DNA of 64,000 nucleotides from an uncultured Tateyamaria sp. (GTDB taxonomy: Bacteria; Pseudomonadota; Alphaproteobacteria; Rhodobacterales; Rhodobacteraceae). The DNA lies in NCBI RefSeq assembly GCF_947503385.1, contig NZ_CANNDO010000003.1:434001-498000 (forward strand). Direction: 5' to 3'. Below the pieces are notes generated by a model, which worked only from the letters and a program-made list of their open reading frames with translations, was not told where the DNA came from and did not search any database. The first letter of the stretch is position 1. Each line of letters starts with the position of its first letter. A program made the translations under genes and the position numbers. Of the stretch, positions 1 to 8,528 are shown piece after piece.

Positions 1-2
1 TC

Positions 3-506
3 ACCTTCTCCGGCGCGGGCCTGTTTGTGGGGCACCACATCGCAGCGCTGCAGCTGGAAAAGGCGGCGGGCGTGAAAATGGCCTACATCCCCAACAATGC
101 TGGTGGCGCGGGCGCAATGCGCGCCGTGATTGCTGGCGAAGTGCTGGGCGGAGTCAACAATCTGTCCGACGCGTTCCGCGCGCAGGCCGCAGGCAACGTC
201 AAAATCCTCGGCGTGTTTGATCTGGAGCGCAACGCGTTCCTGCCGGATGTCCCCACGCTCAAGGAACAGGGCTATGACATCGACAATGCCTCGGTGAACT
301 TCCGCGGTGTGATGGTGCCCAAGGGCACACCGCAGCCCATCATCGACAAGCTGGCCGCCACCGTGCCGGCCATGTTCGAGAACAAGCGCGTCAAGAGCCG
401 CATGGAAGCCGGTGGCTCGCCCATGCACATTATGACACGTGACGAAGTGCTCGCAATGTGGGCCGCACGCGAAGAAACGCTCAAAGAGCTGCTCGCTGGC
501 CTCTGA
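3..506 (+). CDS. TctC-family solute-binding protein, C-terminal part
   Basis: This is the C-terminal part of a periplasmic receptor of a tripartite tricarboxylate transporter (TctC/Bug family). The frame is open from the window edge, so the start lies outside. The visible part runs through the family's second lobe: 'SGAG', a 'YIPNNAGGAGAMRAV' stretch where the family carries its 'VPYKGG.PA' ligand-loop region, then a 'DVPTLKEQGYD' motif and 'VMVPKGTPQPIIDKL', both typical of TctC. It ends 57 bp before an acylating aldehyde dehydrogenase and a CoA ligase, so it probably delivers the carboxylate or sulfonate these enzymes use. The TctA/TctB partners would lie upstream. The family is clear; the ligand is inferred only from context. 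Confidence 0.85.
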   Translation, partial: TFSGAGLFVGHHIAALQLEKAAGVKMAYIPNNAGGAGAMRAVIAGEVLGGVNNLSDAFRAQAAGNVKILGVFDLERNAFLPDVPTLKEQGYDIDNASVNFRGVMVPKGTPQPIIDKLAATVPAMFENKRVKSRMEAGGSPMHIMTRDEVLAMWAAREETLKELLAGL

Positions 507-563
507 CCCCATCGCGCAGCGCCTGCAACACGGGCGCTGCGCACCTCAAACAGGACACACCCC

Positions 564-1967
564 ATGAACACCGCCGATCCCATCGCAGATGTCGAAGCCA
601 TCGTTGCACGTGCCCGTACCGCGCAGCGCGCCTTTGAGAGCGGCGGATCACAGCAGGCCTACGATCATGCAGCACAGGCAGCGGCGTGGGCCATCATGGA
701 ACCGGGCCGAAACCGCCATCTGGCCGAATTGGCGGTGGAAACGACAGGCCTTGGCAACGTGCCCGACAAGATCACCAAGAACCATCGCAAGACGCTGGGT
801 CTGATGCGCGACATCCAGCACGCGGCGACGTTCGGCATTATCAGCGATGACCCCGTCACCGGCATCACCGAAATCGCCCGCCCCATCGGCGTGATCGGCG
901 CGGTTGTACCATCGACCAATCCCGGCGCGACACCCGCCAACAACATTATCAACGCGCTCAAATGCGGCAACGCCATCGTCGTGTCGCCATCGCCCAAGGG
1001 CGTGCCCACCTGCGAGGCGCTGCTGGGCTACATCCATGCCGAATTCGACAAGCTGGGGATTGACCGCGATCTGGTCCAGATGATCCCCGGGCGCGGATCC
1101 AAGGAAAAGACGCAGCGGTTGCTTGAAATCGCAAACTTAATCGTCGTGACAGGCAGCCAGAACAACGTCAAACGGGCTTATACCTCTGGCACCCCTGCCG
1201 TGGCCGTGGGCGCGGGCAATGTCGCCGTGATCGTGGACGAGACCGCCGACCTGACCGCAGCCGCAGAAAAAATCAAAGCCTCCAAAACCTTCGACAATGC
1301 GACGTCATGTTCGTCCGAGAATGCGGTGGTCGTCGTGGATGCAATCTATGACGCCTTTGCCGCCGAAATGGCCAAGACCGGCGGCGCTCTGATCACGGAC
1401 GAGACCAAGGTAACGTCGAAACTGTGGGTCAAAGGCCACCTGAACCCGCAAGCCATCGCGCAGGACGCGGACAAGATGATTGCCGCGCTCGGCCTGACGG
1501 ACGACGTGCCTGCGGACACTGAATATCTTGCGGTCGAGACAACCGGCATCGGCCCCGATCATCCTTTGTCCGGGGAAAAGCTGAGCCGGGTGCTGACCGT
1601 CTACCGCGCCCGCGATTTTGACGACGCCATCCGCCTGACACGCGACATCCAGTTGCATCAGGGTGCAGGACACTCCGTGGGTCTTCACACCCAGACGGAT
1701 GACCGGGCGCTGACGCTGGCCCAAGCCATCCCCACCAGCCGCGTGATCGTGAATCAGGCCCACACATTCGCCACCGGCGGATCGTTCACCAACGGTATGC
1801 CATTTTCGCTGTCGATGGGCTGCGGGTCTTGGGGGGGCAATTCCATCGACACGAATGTGCATTGGCGCCACTTCATGCAGACCACCAAAATCGTGCGTGA
1901 AATCCCTGCCAATGAACCTGCGGTCGAAGACATTTTTGGCGACTATTGGGGCGAGGCCGGCAAATGA
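564..1967 (+). CDS. CoA-acylating aldehyde dehydrogenase (SauS/EutE-like)
   Basis: 467 residues, of the acylating aldehyde dehydrogenase type that interconverts acyl-CoA and free aldehyde with NAD(P)H. The catalytic cysteine is Cys249 in 'NATSCSSENAVVVVD', the form seen in acylating enzymes (AdhE N-terminal domain, EutE, PduP, SauS) rather than the 'GQ.C' of ordinary aldehyde dehydrogenases. The Rossmann part has 'VVPSTNPGATPANNI' and 'GNAIVVSPSPKG'. The length fits a stand-alone enzyme without the alcohol dehydrogenase half of AdhE. Its stop overlaps the CoA ligase start (ATGA), so both are made together: ligase forms acyl-CoA, this enzyme reduces it. In Cupriavidus necator the same pair (SauT, SauS) degrades sulfoacetate. 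Substrate here is inference; an acetaldehyde or propionaldehyde role is the alternative. Confidence 0.85.
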   Translation: MNTADPIADVEAIVARARTAQRAFESGGSQQAYDHAAQAAAWAIMEPGRNRHLAELAVETTGLGNVPDKITKNHRKTLGLMRDIQHAATFGIISDDPVTGITEIARPIGVIGAVVPSTNPGATPANNIINALKCGNAIVVSPSPKGVPTCEALLGYIHAEFDKLGIDRDLVQMIPGRGSKEKTQRLLEIANLIVVTGSQNNVKRAYTSGTPAVAVGAGNVAVIVDETADLTAAAEKIKASKTFDNATSCSSENAVVVVDAIYDAFAAEMAKTGGALITDETKVTSKLWVKGHLNPQAIAQDADKMIAALGLTDDVPADTEYLAVETTGIGPDHPLSGEKLSRVLTVYRARDFDDAIRLTRDIQLHQGAGHSVGLHTQTDDRALTLAQAIPTSRVIVNQAHTFATGGSFTNGMPFSLSMGCGSWGGNSIDTNVHWRHFMQTTKIVREIPANEPAVEDIFGDYWGEAGK

Positions 1968-3451
1968 TCTTTGACACGGCGGCGCCACCCCAAGGCACGG
2001 TCAAGGACTGGCTGGACGCCCGTGCGGCAACCGACGAAACGGCCATCGTGTTCCCCGAAACCGGCGACCGCCTCACTTGGCGCGACCTGCGCGATGATGC
2101 GCGCCGCATGGCCGAGGGCCTTGTCGGCCTTGGTGTCGCCCCCGGCGACAGCGTCGCCATCGTCCATCCAAACGGGCGCGCCGGGGTGCTGGCGCTATAT
2201 GCGGCGCTTTATGGCGGGTTCCGCGCCACAATGATCAACCTTGCCGCCGGGCCGGACGCCATCGCCTATGCGCTGGATCACAGCGGTGCACGCTTTGCCT
2301 TTGTGCATGACAGCCAGCGTGAAACGATCACGCGCATCGCCCCGGTCGGGTTGCGGATCATCGCGCCCGCCATGCTGGAGGCGCGGCGCGACATTCCCGC
2401 ATTCGATGCCACCCAACATGCGCTGCTGATGTACACATCAGGAACCACAGGGCAGCCCAAGGGCGTCGTGCACAGTCACGCAAGCCTGTTGGCTGGGGGC
2501 TGGACGACAGCCATCGCGCATGAATTGTCGCCGTCCGACCGTGGGTTTTGTGTCCTGCCGATCTACCACATCAACGGTCTCTGCGTGACGCTGATGGGCG
2601 CTCTTGTGTCTGGCGGGTCTCTGGCGATGACGGCACGGTTTTCGGCCAGCAGCTTTTGGGATCAGGCCGCCGTGGCAGAAGTCACTTGGTTCTCTGTTGT
2701 GCCCACAATCATCAGCCATTTGCTGCACAATCCGACGAACCCCAGCGCCGAGGTCTGTGCCCGCCTGCGCTTTGGCCGCTCCGCGTCATCGGCCCTTGCC
2801 GTTGAAACGCAATCAGCGTTCGAAGAGCGGTTCAAGGTTCCGATTATCGAAACCATGGGCCTGACGGAGACGGCTGCGCAAATCCTGTCCAACCCCCTGC
2901 CCCCGGGCGTGCGCAAGATCGGATCGCCCGGTATCGGCTACGGCAACGCCGTGTGTATCCTGACACCGGAGTTAGCGCCCGCCGCCCCGATGCAAGAAGG
3001 CGAAATTGCCATTCGCGGCCCAAATGTGATGCTGGAATACCTGCACAATCCTGAGGCGACGGCCAAGACATTTGCCGGGGATTGGCTGCGCACCGGCGAC
3101 CTCGGCCATATCGACAAAGACGGATACGTTTTTGTCACCGGTCGCCTAAAAGAGCTGATCATCAAAGGCGGCGAAAACATCGCCCCGCGCGAGATCGACG
3201 AAGTGCTGTACTCCGAACCCGACATTATCGAAGCGGCGGCCTTTGCCCGCCCATGCAAGAGCTACGGTGAAACGGTCGAGGCCGCAGTGAGCGTCAAGCC
3301 CGGATCACAGCTGTCCGAAGCGGCGTTGATCGCACTGTGCGAGCAACGGCTTGGCAAATTTAAATCCCCGGACTGTATCCATTTTCTGAACGAATTGCCC
3401 AAGGGCCCGTCCGGCAAGATCCAGCGCCTGAAACTCGCCGCGCTCGTTTAA
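1964..3451 (+). CDS. AMP-forming acyl-CoA ligase (SauT-like)
   Basis: 495 residues of the ANL superfamily, activating a carboxylic acid to its CoA thioester with ATP. Core motifs in order: P-loop 'MYTSGTTGQPKG', 'MGLTETA', adenylate-binding 'WLRTGDLG', hinge 'LKELIIKGGENIAPRE' and the C-terminal lysine motif 'KGPSGKIQRL'. The start at 1964 is chosen because it overlaps the upstream stop as ATGA; a start at 1946 would add six unsupported residues. With the preceding acylating dehydrogenase and TctC receptor it makes an uptake, activation and reduction set. The substrate cannot be read from the sequence; sulfoacetate is favoured by the gene pairing. Confidence 0.88.
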   Translation: MIFDTAAPPQGTVKDWLDARAATDETAIVFPETGDRLTWRDLRDDARRMAEGLVGLGVAPGDSVAIVHPNGRAGVLALYAALYGGFRATMINLAAGPDAIAYALDHSGARFAFVHDSQRETITRIAPVGLRIIAPAMLEARRDIPAFDATQHALLMYTSGTTGQPKGVVHSHASLLAGGWTTAIAHELSPSDRGFCVLPIYHINGLCVTLMGALVSGGSLAMTARFSASSFWDQAAVAEVTWFSVVPTIISHLLHNPTNPSAEVCARLRFGRSASSALAVETQSAFEERFKVPIIETMGLTETAAQILSNPLPPGVRKIGSPGIGYGNAVCILTPELAPAAPMQEGEIAIRGPNVMLEYLHNPEATAKTFAGDWLRTGDLGHIDKDGYVFVTGRLKELIIKGGENIAPREIDEVLYSEPDIIEAAAFARPCKSYGETVEAAVSVKPGSQLSEAALIALCEQRLGKFKSPDCIHFLNELPKGPSGKIQRLKLAALV

Positions 3452-3679
3452 CAGCACCGTTTTGCCCCGCCCTGTCGCTGCGGACGCTCGATACCGCTGA
3501 ACCGCTTGCCGTTTGTCGTACCCTGCCAGCCACGTCTCGCGCCCGGTGTTTGTCGTAGATAAACTGGCTGTCGTCAGGGCTGTTCTTGAATGTCTCTTCC
3601 AGCGCACGGCAACTGCGACACCTTGCCTTGACGGTTTTTGCCAAACTGAACAGGCGCGTGAGACCTCATCGACCGGTCA

Positions 3680-3698
3680 CGTTCATCTGCCGTTCATC
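3680..3698 (+). promoter_or_regulatory. Tandem 11-bp-spaced repeat, probable OmpR-family regulator box
   Basis: The 8-mer CGTTCATC occurs at 3680-3687 and again at 3691-3698, exactly one helical turn (11 bp) apart. This is the layout of PhoB/OmpR/PmrA-type sites. It lies about 80 bp upstream of the EF-hand gene start. The same element recurs at 4204-4222. The response regulator encoded at 8529 is the obvious candidate ligand. The rest of the 3452-3678 spacer shows no convincing gene. Confidence 0.6.
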
Positions 3699-3778
3699 TT
3701 TCCAACAGACCCGTGTCATGTCCCGCATCTACAACATCGCGTTGGTGCCGGTGTCACATGAGACGAGCAGGCGTGGGG

Positions 3779-4171
3779 ATGACAGGAAACAGGCGACACG
3801 GAGCGACAGACCACGCGCGCATTTTGCGGGCCGTTTTGTGTGTTGTGCCGGTCCTGACCGTGAGCCCGTTACAGGCGTTGGCACAAAGCGCCAGCTTTCG
3901 CTCTGTCGATACCGATTCCGATCGCAGATTGAACCGTGCAGAATTGACAACCGCCTTTGGCGCGGCGGGGGCCGCTCGTCTGCTGAACCGGTCTGACCAC
4001 AATGGCGACGGGGTCCTGACCGTTGGCGAACTGCGCCGCGATCCCGAGGATGACCGCAGCGATCGGAATGCGCGAGACAACCGCGACGACGACGACCGTG
4101 ATGACGATAATGGCGGTGACGAAGGCGGCGGCGACGATAGCGGCGATGATGATGGGGGTGACGATGACTGA
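3779..4171 (+). CDS. Secreted EF-hand protein with Asp/Gly-rich tail
   Basis: 130 residues. An N-terminal signal peptide ('RAVLCVVPVLTVSPLQALA' then 'QSA') is followed by two canonical EF-hand loops, 'DTDSDRRLNRAE' and 'DHNGDGVLTVGE', each with acidic residues at positions 1, 3, 5 and Glu at 12. The C-terminal third is a low-complexity tail dominated by Asp, Gly and Arg. It should bind Ca2+ (or a similar divalent ion) in the periplasm or outside the cell. The start at 3779 is preferred because it gives a normal signal peptide; 3758 in the same frame is possible, and neither has a strong Shine-Dalgarno sequence. A regulator-type repeat lies upstream, shared with the next operon. Confidence 0.75.
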   Translation: MTGNRRHGATDHARILRAVLCVVPVLTVSPLQALAQSASFRSVDTDSDRRLNRAELTTAFGAAGAARLLNRSDHNGDGVLTVGELRRDPEDDRSDRNARDNRDDDDRDDDNGGDEGGGDDSGDDDGGDDD

Positions 4172-4203
4172 CATCCGTCTCGCGCCCGCGAAGCCCTCTC
4201 ACA

Positions 4204-4222
4204 CGTTCATATGGCGTTCATC
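4204..4222 (+). promoter_or_regulatory. Second copy of the 11-bp-spaced regulator box
   Basis: CGTTCAT at 4204-4210 and CGTTCATC at 4215-4222 repeat the element at 3680-3698 with the same 11-bp period. It sits about 95 bp upstream of the P-loop gene at 4316, in the correct place for an activator of the 4316-9200 operon. A degenerate further copy (CGTTCGCC) follows at about 4231. Confidence 0.6.
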
Positions 4223-4315
4223 CAAATACAGCGTTCGCCTTCATCCGATTTTGCGATCCCGCTCATGCGGCGCCGATAGATCAAGTGCCATGAAACGCCA
4301 AACACGGAGCGCAAC

Positions 4316-5380
4316 ATGACACTGTATTCTCAAATCACACCCGCCCATTGCGATATCGCCAAATGGGCGTTTACCACCCGTCGGGTCAATCGGAACGACG
4401 TCCGCGGCGTGTGTACGCATCTGGCGCGGGCCAAGGCGGGCAATCTGGTCCTGTGTGAAATCGCCGAGATCGGACATCACAAGAAAATTCAGCTGGCCGA
4501 ACGCCGTGCCGCGCTGAGTTATCCCGGCGATCTGGTCGTTCTTTGCCTTGGGGATCGTTATGCGCCGGATCAATTCCTTGCCACTGCGATCATCGATGAT
4601 GACCTGATTGACCTTGTCGCAGGTGGCGGCGTTGCGGGGCGCGTCGATGCCGCGCATGTGGCGATGGACGCGCCCACCCGCCTCAGACCACTGGGCCTGC
4701 TGACAGGAACGGGCGGTACACCCATAAACATTGCCGACTATGCCTTGCCCAGCCTCACACCGAACGAAGATGTTACGGTCATCGGCGTCTTTGGCGCATC
4801 CATGAATTCGGGCAAAACGACTGCTGCCTCCAGTCTGGGGCATGGTCTTATGCGTGCGGGTTATGCCGTGGCGGGGGTCAAGGCGACGGGCACGGGTGCC
4901 TTTGGGGACTTCAACAGCTTTGAGGACGGCGGCGCGCCTGCTCTGGATTTTACGGATGCAGGCATGGCCACGACATTCCGGATGCCGCTGGACCGGATCG
5001 AGGCGGGCTTTGACACGCTGGTGGCCACCGCAGCGGCGCGCGGCGCGGAGGTCGTGGTGGTCGAAATCGCCGACGGTGTCTTTCAACAAGAAACCCAAGC
5101 CATTCTCAAATCCTCGCGCATTCGCGACAGACTGGACGGAATCCTGTTCGCTGCACCTGATGCGCTCAGCGCGCTGGGTGGGGTGATGGTGCTGCAACAA
5201 ATGATGCTGAGCCCGTTTGCCATCTCCGGCATGGTCAGCTGTTCGCCCCTCGCCACGGCAGAGGCGGCCTCGGTATCGCACCTGCCGATCCTGTCGCGCG
5301 AAGAGCTTTGGTCGCCTGATGTCATTCAACATTATGTCGCACCGTTGATGCGTCAGGCACCAAAGGACGTGGCCGCATGA
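4316..5380 (+). CDS. P-loop protein, DUF1611-like C-terminal domain
   Basis: 354 residues in two parts. I do not recognise the N-terminal ~150 residues. The C-terminal ~200 begin with a Walker A motif 'ASMNSGKT' (Lys167) after 'VTVIGVFG', then 'VKATGTGAFGDFNSFEDGG', 'VVVVEIADGVFQ' (a Walker B-like strand) and 'LDGILFAAPDALSALGG'. This resembles the DUF1611 family, which includes DgcN of D-glutamate catabolism. There is no signal peptide, so it is cytoplasmic. GGAG at 4306-4309 fits the start. Its stop overlaps the next gene as ATGA, coupling it to an ABC-like membrane protein that has lost its own ATP site. This suggests, but does not show, that it supplies nucleotide hydrolysis. The reaction is unknown. 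Confidence 0.7.
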   Translation: MTLYSQITPAHCDIAKWAFTTRRVNRNDVRGVCTHLARAKAGNLVLCEIAEIGHHKKIQLAERRAALSYPGDLVVLCLGDRYAPDQFLATAIIDDDLIDLVAGGGVAGRVDAAHVAMDAPTRLRPLGLLTGTGGTPINIADYALPSLTPNEDVTVIGVFGASMNSGKTTAASSLGHGLMRAGYAVAGVKATGTGAFGDFNSFEDGGAPALDFTDAGMATTFRMPLDRIEAGFDTLVATAAARGAEVVVVEIADGVFQQETQAILKSSRIRDRLDGILFAAPDALSALGGVMVLQQMMLSPFAISGMVSCSPLATAEAASVSHLPILSREELWSPDVIQHYVAPLMRQAPKDVAA

Positions 5381-6906
5381 CCACACTCCCCCATGTGGCC
5401 ACGCAGGACCGCGTCATAGACGCGGTCCTGATCATATCCCTTGGCATCTTGCAGGCGACAGCGCTGGCCGTCGCCGCCTTTGCCACCCGCGATGCCTTTG
5501 CGGCGCTGCACAATGGCGCCGCTCTGACCCTTCGGACAGTCTGCGCGCTGGCCGGGGCCGGTGTCATCGTTGCGCTGTGCCTGTTTCTGGCACGCCGCCG
5601 GGCCGAAGCCCTGGGTCAGAGCTATGCCATCACCTTGCGCCGCGCGCTTTATGGTCACATCGCGCGCCTTCCCACCGGGCGCCACGCGCAGCGCCGCCTC
5701 GGCGCGTTGTCGCTGCGGTTTGTGGGCGATTTGTCGGCCGCGCGCCTGTGGTTTGGTCGTGGTTTGCCGGATGTTCTAACAGCGCTCGTCATTCTGCCCG
5801 CTGCCGTGGCAATCCTTGTCGCACTTGATACCCGTCTCGCCACGGCTGCGCTGATCCCACTTGGTCTGACCATCATCGCGATGACTGGCATGGCTTGGCA
5901 TCTGGAACAGCGCCACCGCCGCCTGAGGGCGCGGCGCGCCAGCATCGCAATCGGCATGATTGAACGGATCGCGATTGCCCCCGATCTCGACCTTATGGGA
6001 CGCACATCCAAAGAGCTGCGCGCGCTTGACACTCACGGCGCGTCCCTGCGCCGCGCGGCTGTCGCCCGGAGGGGGCGCACGGCGGGATTGCAGGCGATTT
6101 TGCAGGTGGGGATGGCCTTGTCGGGGCTGACCGTGCTGTGGCAGGCGAGCCTCGGGGGTGGTGCAGCACCCGCGACCGTCGCTGCCTGCCTGTCAGTCCT
6201 CGCTCTGGTCGCCCTGCCCTTGCAGGATTTGGGCGCCTCTTGGGACAGCTTCTGTGCGTGGCGGATTGCCCGCGTGAAGCTGTTGCGCCTGTTCGGCGAA
6301 CCCACAGTGAAAAGACGCGCACGGCGCGCAGGCCGCGCGCCCACTGTCACGTTGCGCGGAACGTGCGGCGGCGCCTCGGCGCATTTCACGGCCAGTGGCG
6401 GCACCATTGCTACATTGCGTCACCCGCGCGCTGCACATGTGGCGCGCTGCATCTCTGGCCTTGATCCTGAGCACGGGTTGGAGGTGCAGTTCGACACGCG
6501 GACGTCCCGGCCAAAGGTGGCCCATATCGGCGACGCGCATGTCGCCTTGCAAGGCAGCCTGCGCCGCTCCGCCACCCTGACCTGCGCAAAAAGGCCCAGC
6601 GACGATGCCATCATCGCCACGCTGACAGCGTTCGGATTGCATGACCTGCTCTGCGCGCCGCGCGGCCTTGACCAGCGCATCGCGGAAAACGGCAGGGGCC
6701 TCAGTCATGCGCAAACCTTGCGGCTGGACCTTGCACGCGCTGTTCTTGGGCAGGCGAACGTCATTGTCATAGCATCCTTGCGGTGGGCGGTTGAACCGGA
6801 TCAAGACCTGTTGATGCAAACGCTGATGTCGCAAGCCGCGGCAACGGTTATCATAGCAGAGACCGGCACCGCACCCACGCCGCCGGACAAGCATAGGGTC
6901 GACTGA
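5377..6906 (+). CDS. ABC exporter-like membrane protein with degenerate ATPase domain
   Basis: 509 residues with the plan of a type I ABC exporter half. Five or six hydrophobic segments lie in residues 15-290, followed by a recognisable but broken nucleotide-binding domain (about 325-500). Where Walker A should be (348-356) the sequence is R-H-P-R-A-A-H-V-A after 'SGGTIATL'. The signature is 'LSHAQ' (442-446), still preceded by 'ENGRG' and followed by 'RLDLARAVL'. Walker B is 'VIVIASL' (462-468) with no catalytic Asp-Glu. The H-loop histidine is also absent ('VIIAETG'). It cannot be a normal ATPase. The frame is fully intact with no internal stop, so it looks selected rather than decayed. Translationally coupled to the P-loop protein upstream; 1 bp before the kinase gene. 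Confidence 0.8.
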   Translation: MTTLPHVATQDRVIDAVLIISLGILQATALAVAAFATRDAFAALHNGAALTLRTVCALAGAGVIVALCLFLARRRAEALGQSYAITLRRALYGHIARLPTGRHAQRRLGALSLRFVGDLSAARLWFGRGLPDVLTALVILPAAVAILVALDTRLATAALIPLGLTIIAMTGMAWHLEQRHRRLRARRASIAIGMIERIAIAPDLDLMGRTSKELRALDTHGASLRRAAVARRGRTAGLQAILQVGMALSGLTVLWQASLGGGAAPATVAACLSVLALVALPLQDLGASWDSFCAWRIARVKLLRLFGEPTVKRRARRAGRAPTVTLRGTCGGASAHFTASGGTIATLRHPRAAHVARCISGLDPEHGLEVQFDTRTSRPKVAHIGDAHVALQGSLRRSATLTCAKRPSDDAIIATLTAFGLHDLLCAPRGLDQRIAENGRGLSHAQTLRLDLARAVLGQANVIVIASLRWAVEPDQDLLMQTLMSQAAATVIIAETGTAPTPPDKHRVD

Positions 6907-6907
6907 C

Positions 6908-8473
6908 ATGCGCTCTACCACCCTGTTTGGTGTCTATGCCGGCATCCTCATCGCGCTGGTCGGAGGATTGGCCGGTCTGATGCTCTACAGTCTGGACAAG
7001 ACACGCTGGTGGGACGAACGCATAATGCTTGCACAGGAATCCTATGGGCTGCATCTGCGCCTTGAGGCGGATTTGTACCGGCTGTTCAAACAACATGGCG
7101 ACGCCTTGCTGATCGGAGACCGCGACCGCGGCGAAAGGGAACGGGCGCTGCGCGAAGCCATTGAACAGAACCTGCTGAACATCCGCGACGTGATTGACCG
7201 TGAGGTCGCGATGGTCGGCGCAGAAGAGATCGAGGAATTCGAGCTGCTGGACGCAATCGAACAGGACATCCGCGCGGTCAACGATGCCATTGCGACATTG
7301 TCCGCGTCCGGGGACCCGATTGACACGTTCATCCAGATCGAGCGACTGGCCGCTTTGCTGGACGGCGATATTGACGACAAACTTGATCGCAAAATCGCTG
7401 CCGCACTCGCTGGCGAGCTTGAGGAAGTCGAAGAGGTGGTGTCCGCCGCCGCCGCATTCCGCGATTGGAACGAACGGCTGGTCTACATCATTCTGGTGAT
7501 CACCGTCGTGACGCTGATCATTGGGCTATTGTCGTTCAACGCCCAAATCCGCAATCCGATCATCCGCCTCAAACGCGGCATCGATCAGTTGCGGCAGGCG
7601 CAGTACACAGAACCCGTTTATCTGGGTGGCAGTCGCGAATTCCGCGATCTTGGCGGCATTCTGAATCAGATGGCAGACGGTTTGGCCGCCCGCGAAGCCA
7701 GCCGCGCAGAGCAACGCAAACAGCTGGAAGAAACCGTGGCCACGCGCACCGCTGAGTTGCAACAGCTCATCCGCAAGCTTGAAAACGGCGAGGAGAACCG
7801 CAAGCAGCTTATGGCCGACATCAGCCACGAACTCCGCACCCCATTGGCCATTATTCTGGGTGAGGCCGATGTCACCCTGCGCACATCCACCACGCTCAGC
7901 AACGAGGTATCGGATTCCATGGCGCGCATCCGCGAATCCGCGAAACACACCAATCAGATCGTGGACGATATGCTGACTGTCGCGCGGGTCGAGGCCGGGC
8001 AATTGCGGCTCGACCGCAAGGAAACGGACTTGCGCAAGGTCATTCACGATGCCAACGCCATGTTCCCGCGCGAGGTCCACATTGATACCCCTGACATTCC
8101 TGTGCCCGCCCACGTCGATGAGGTGCGATTGCGCCAATCGGTCCTCGCCTTGCTGCAAAATGCACGACGGTACGGTGGGCCAACCATCTCGGTGACGCTC
8201 CGCGACACGGCCCACGCACAGATCATCGCGGTTGAGGATGACGGCCCGGGGTTAAGCGCGGCGGAGAAAGCGCAGGCATTCGACAGGTTCTTTCGTGGTT
8301 CGAACACCTCCGGTCAGGGCAGCGAGGGCAGCGGCCTTGGCCTTCCGGTCGTCAAGTCCATTGTCGAGGCGCACAACGGTGCGGTCGACCTGCACGACCG
8401 TGATGCCGGTGGCCTTGGGGTTGTGATCACATTGCCCAAGGCACCACCACCTGCTGCCGACGGGGCGCGCTGA
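6908..8473 (+). CDS. Sensor histidine kinase (HAMP, HisKA, HATPase_c)
   Basis: 521 residues. TM1 is at about 6-28 and TM2 at about 193-213, enclosing a ~160-residue periplasmic helical domain unusually rich in Glu and Asp ('GAEEIEEFELLDAIEQDI', 'LEEVEEVV'). It is followed by HAMP (about 213-265), a short coiled coil, the H-box 'MADISHELRTPLA' with phospho-acceptor His307, and an ATPase domain with N-box 'LLQNARRYGG', G1 'VEDDGPGLS', F-box 'FDRFFRG' and G2 'GSGLGLPVV'. All catalytic motifs are intact. It starts 1 bp after the degenerate ABC gene and precedes its response regulator. The acidic sensor domain and nearby EF-hand gene suggest a divalent cation or cationic ligand; that is inference. 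Confidence 0.93.
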   Translation: MRSTTLFGVYAGILIALVGGLAGLMLYSLDKTRWWDERIMLAQESYGLHLRLEADLYRLFKQHGDALLIGDRDRGERERALREAIEQNLLNIRDVIDREVAMVGAEEIEEFELLDAIEQDIRAVNDAIATLSASGDPIDTFIQIERLAALLDGDIDDKLDRKIAAALAGELEEVEEVVSAAAAFRDWNERLVYIILVITVVTLIIGLLSFNAQIRNPIIRLKRGIDQLRQAQYTEPVYLGGSREFRDLGGILNQMADGLAAREASRAEQRKQLEETVATRTAELQQLIRKLENGEENRKQLMADISHELRTPLAIILGEADVTLRTSTTLSNEVSDSMARIRESAKHTNQIVDDMLTVARVEAGQLRLDRKETDLRKVIHDANAMFPREVHIDTPDIPVPAHVDEVRLRQSVLALLQNARRYGGPTISVTLRDTAHAQIIAVEDDGPGLSAAEKAQAFDRFFRGSNTSGQGSEGSGLGLPVVKSIVEAHNGAVDLHDRDAGGLGVVITLPKAPPPAADGAR

Positions 8474-8528
8474 TGTATCAAACCCAATTGCCCGCACCCG
8501 AGGCCCAACACAAAACACGAGGCCTGCC

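Noticed and set aside
3360..3644. Minus-strand open frame of 94 codons with a CxxC-like start, antisense to the end of the CoA ligase gene
   Set aside because: It overlaps a well-supported gene convergently, has no ribosome-binding site I can see, and its second half is Arg/Ser-rich like a shadow frame.
4241..5386. Minus-strand open frame of 381 codons
   Set aside because: It is fully antisense to the P-loop gene. Composition (His, Arg, Gln-rich) is that of a GC-rich shadow frame; the plus strand has a clear Walker motif and ribosome-binding site.
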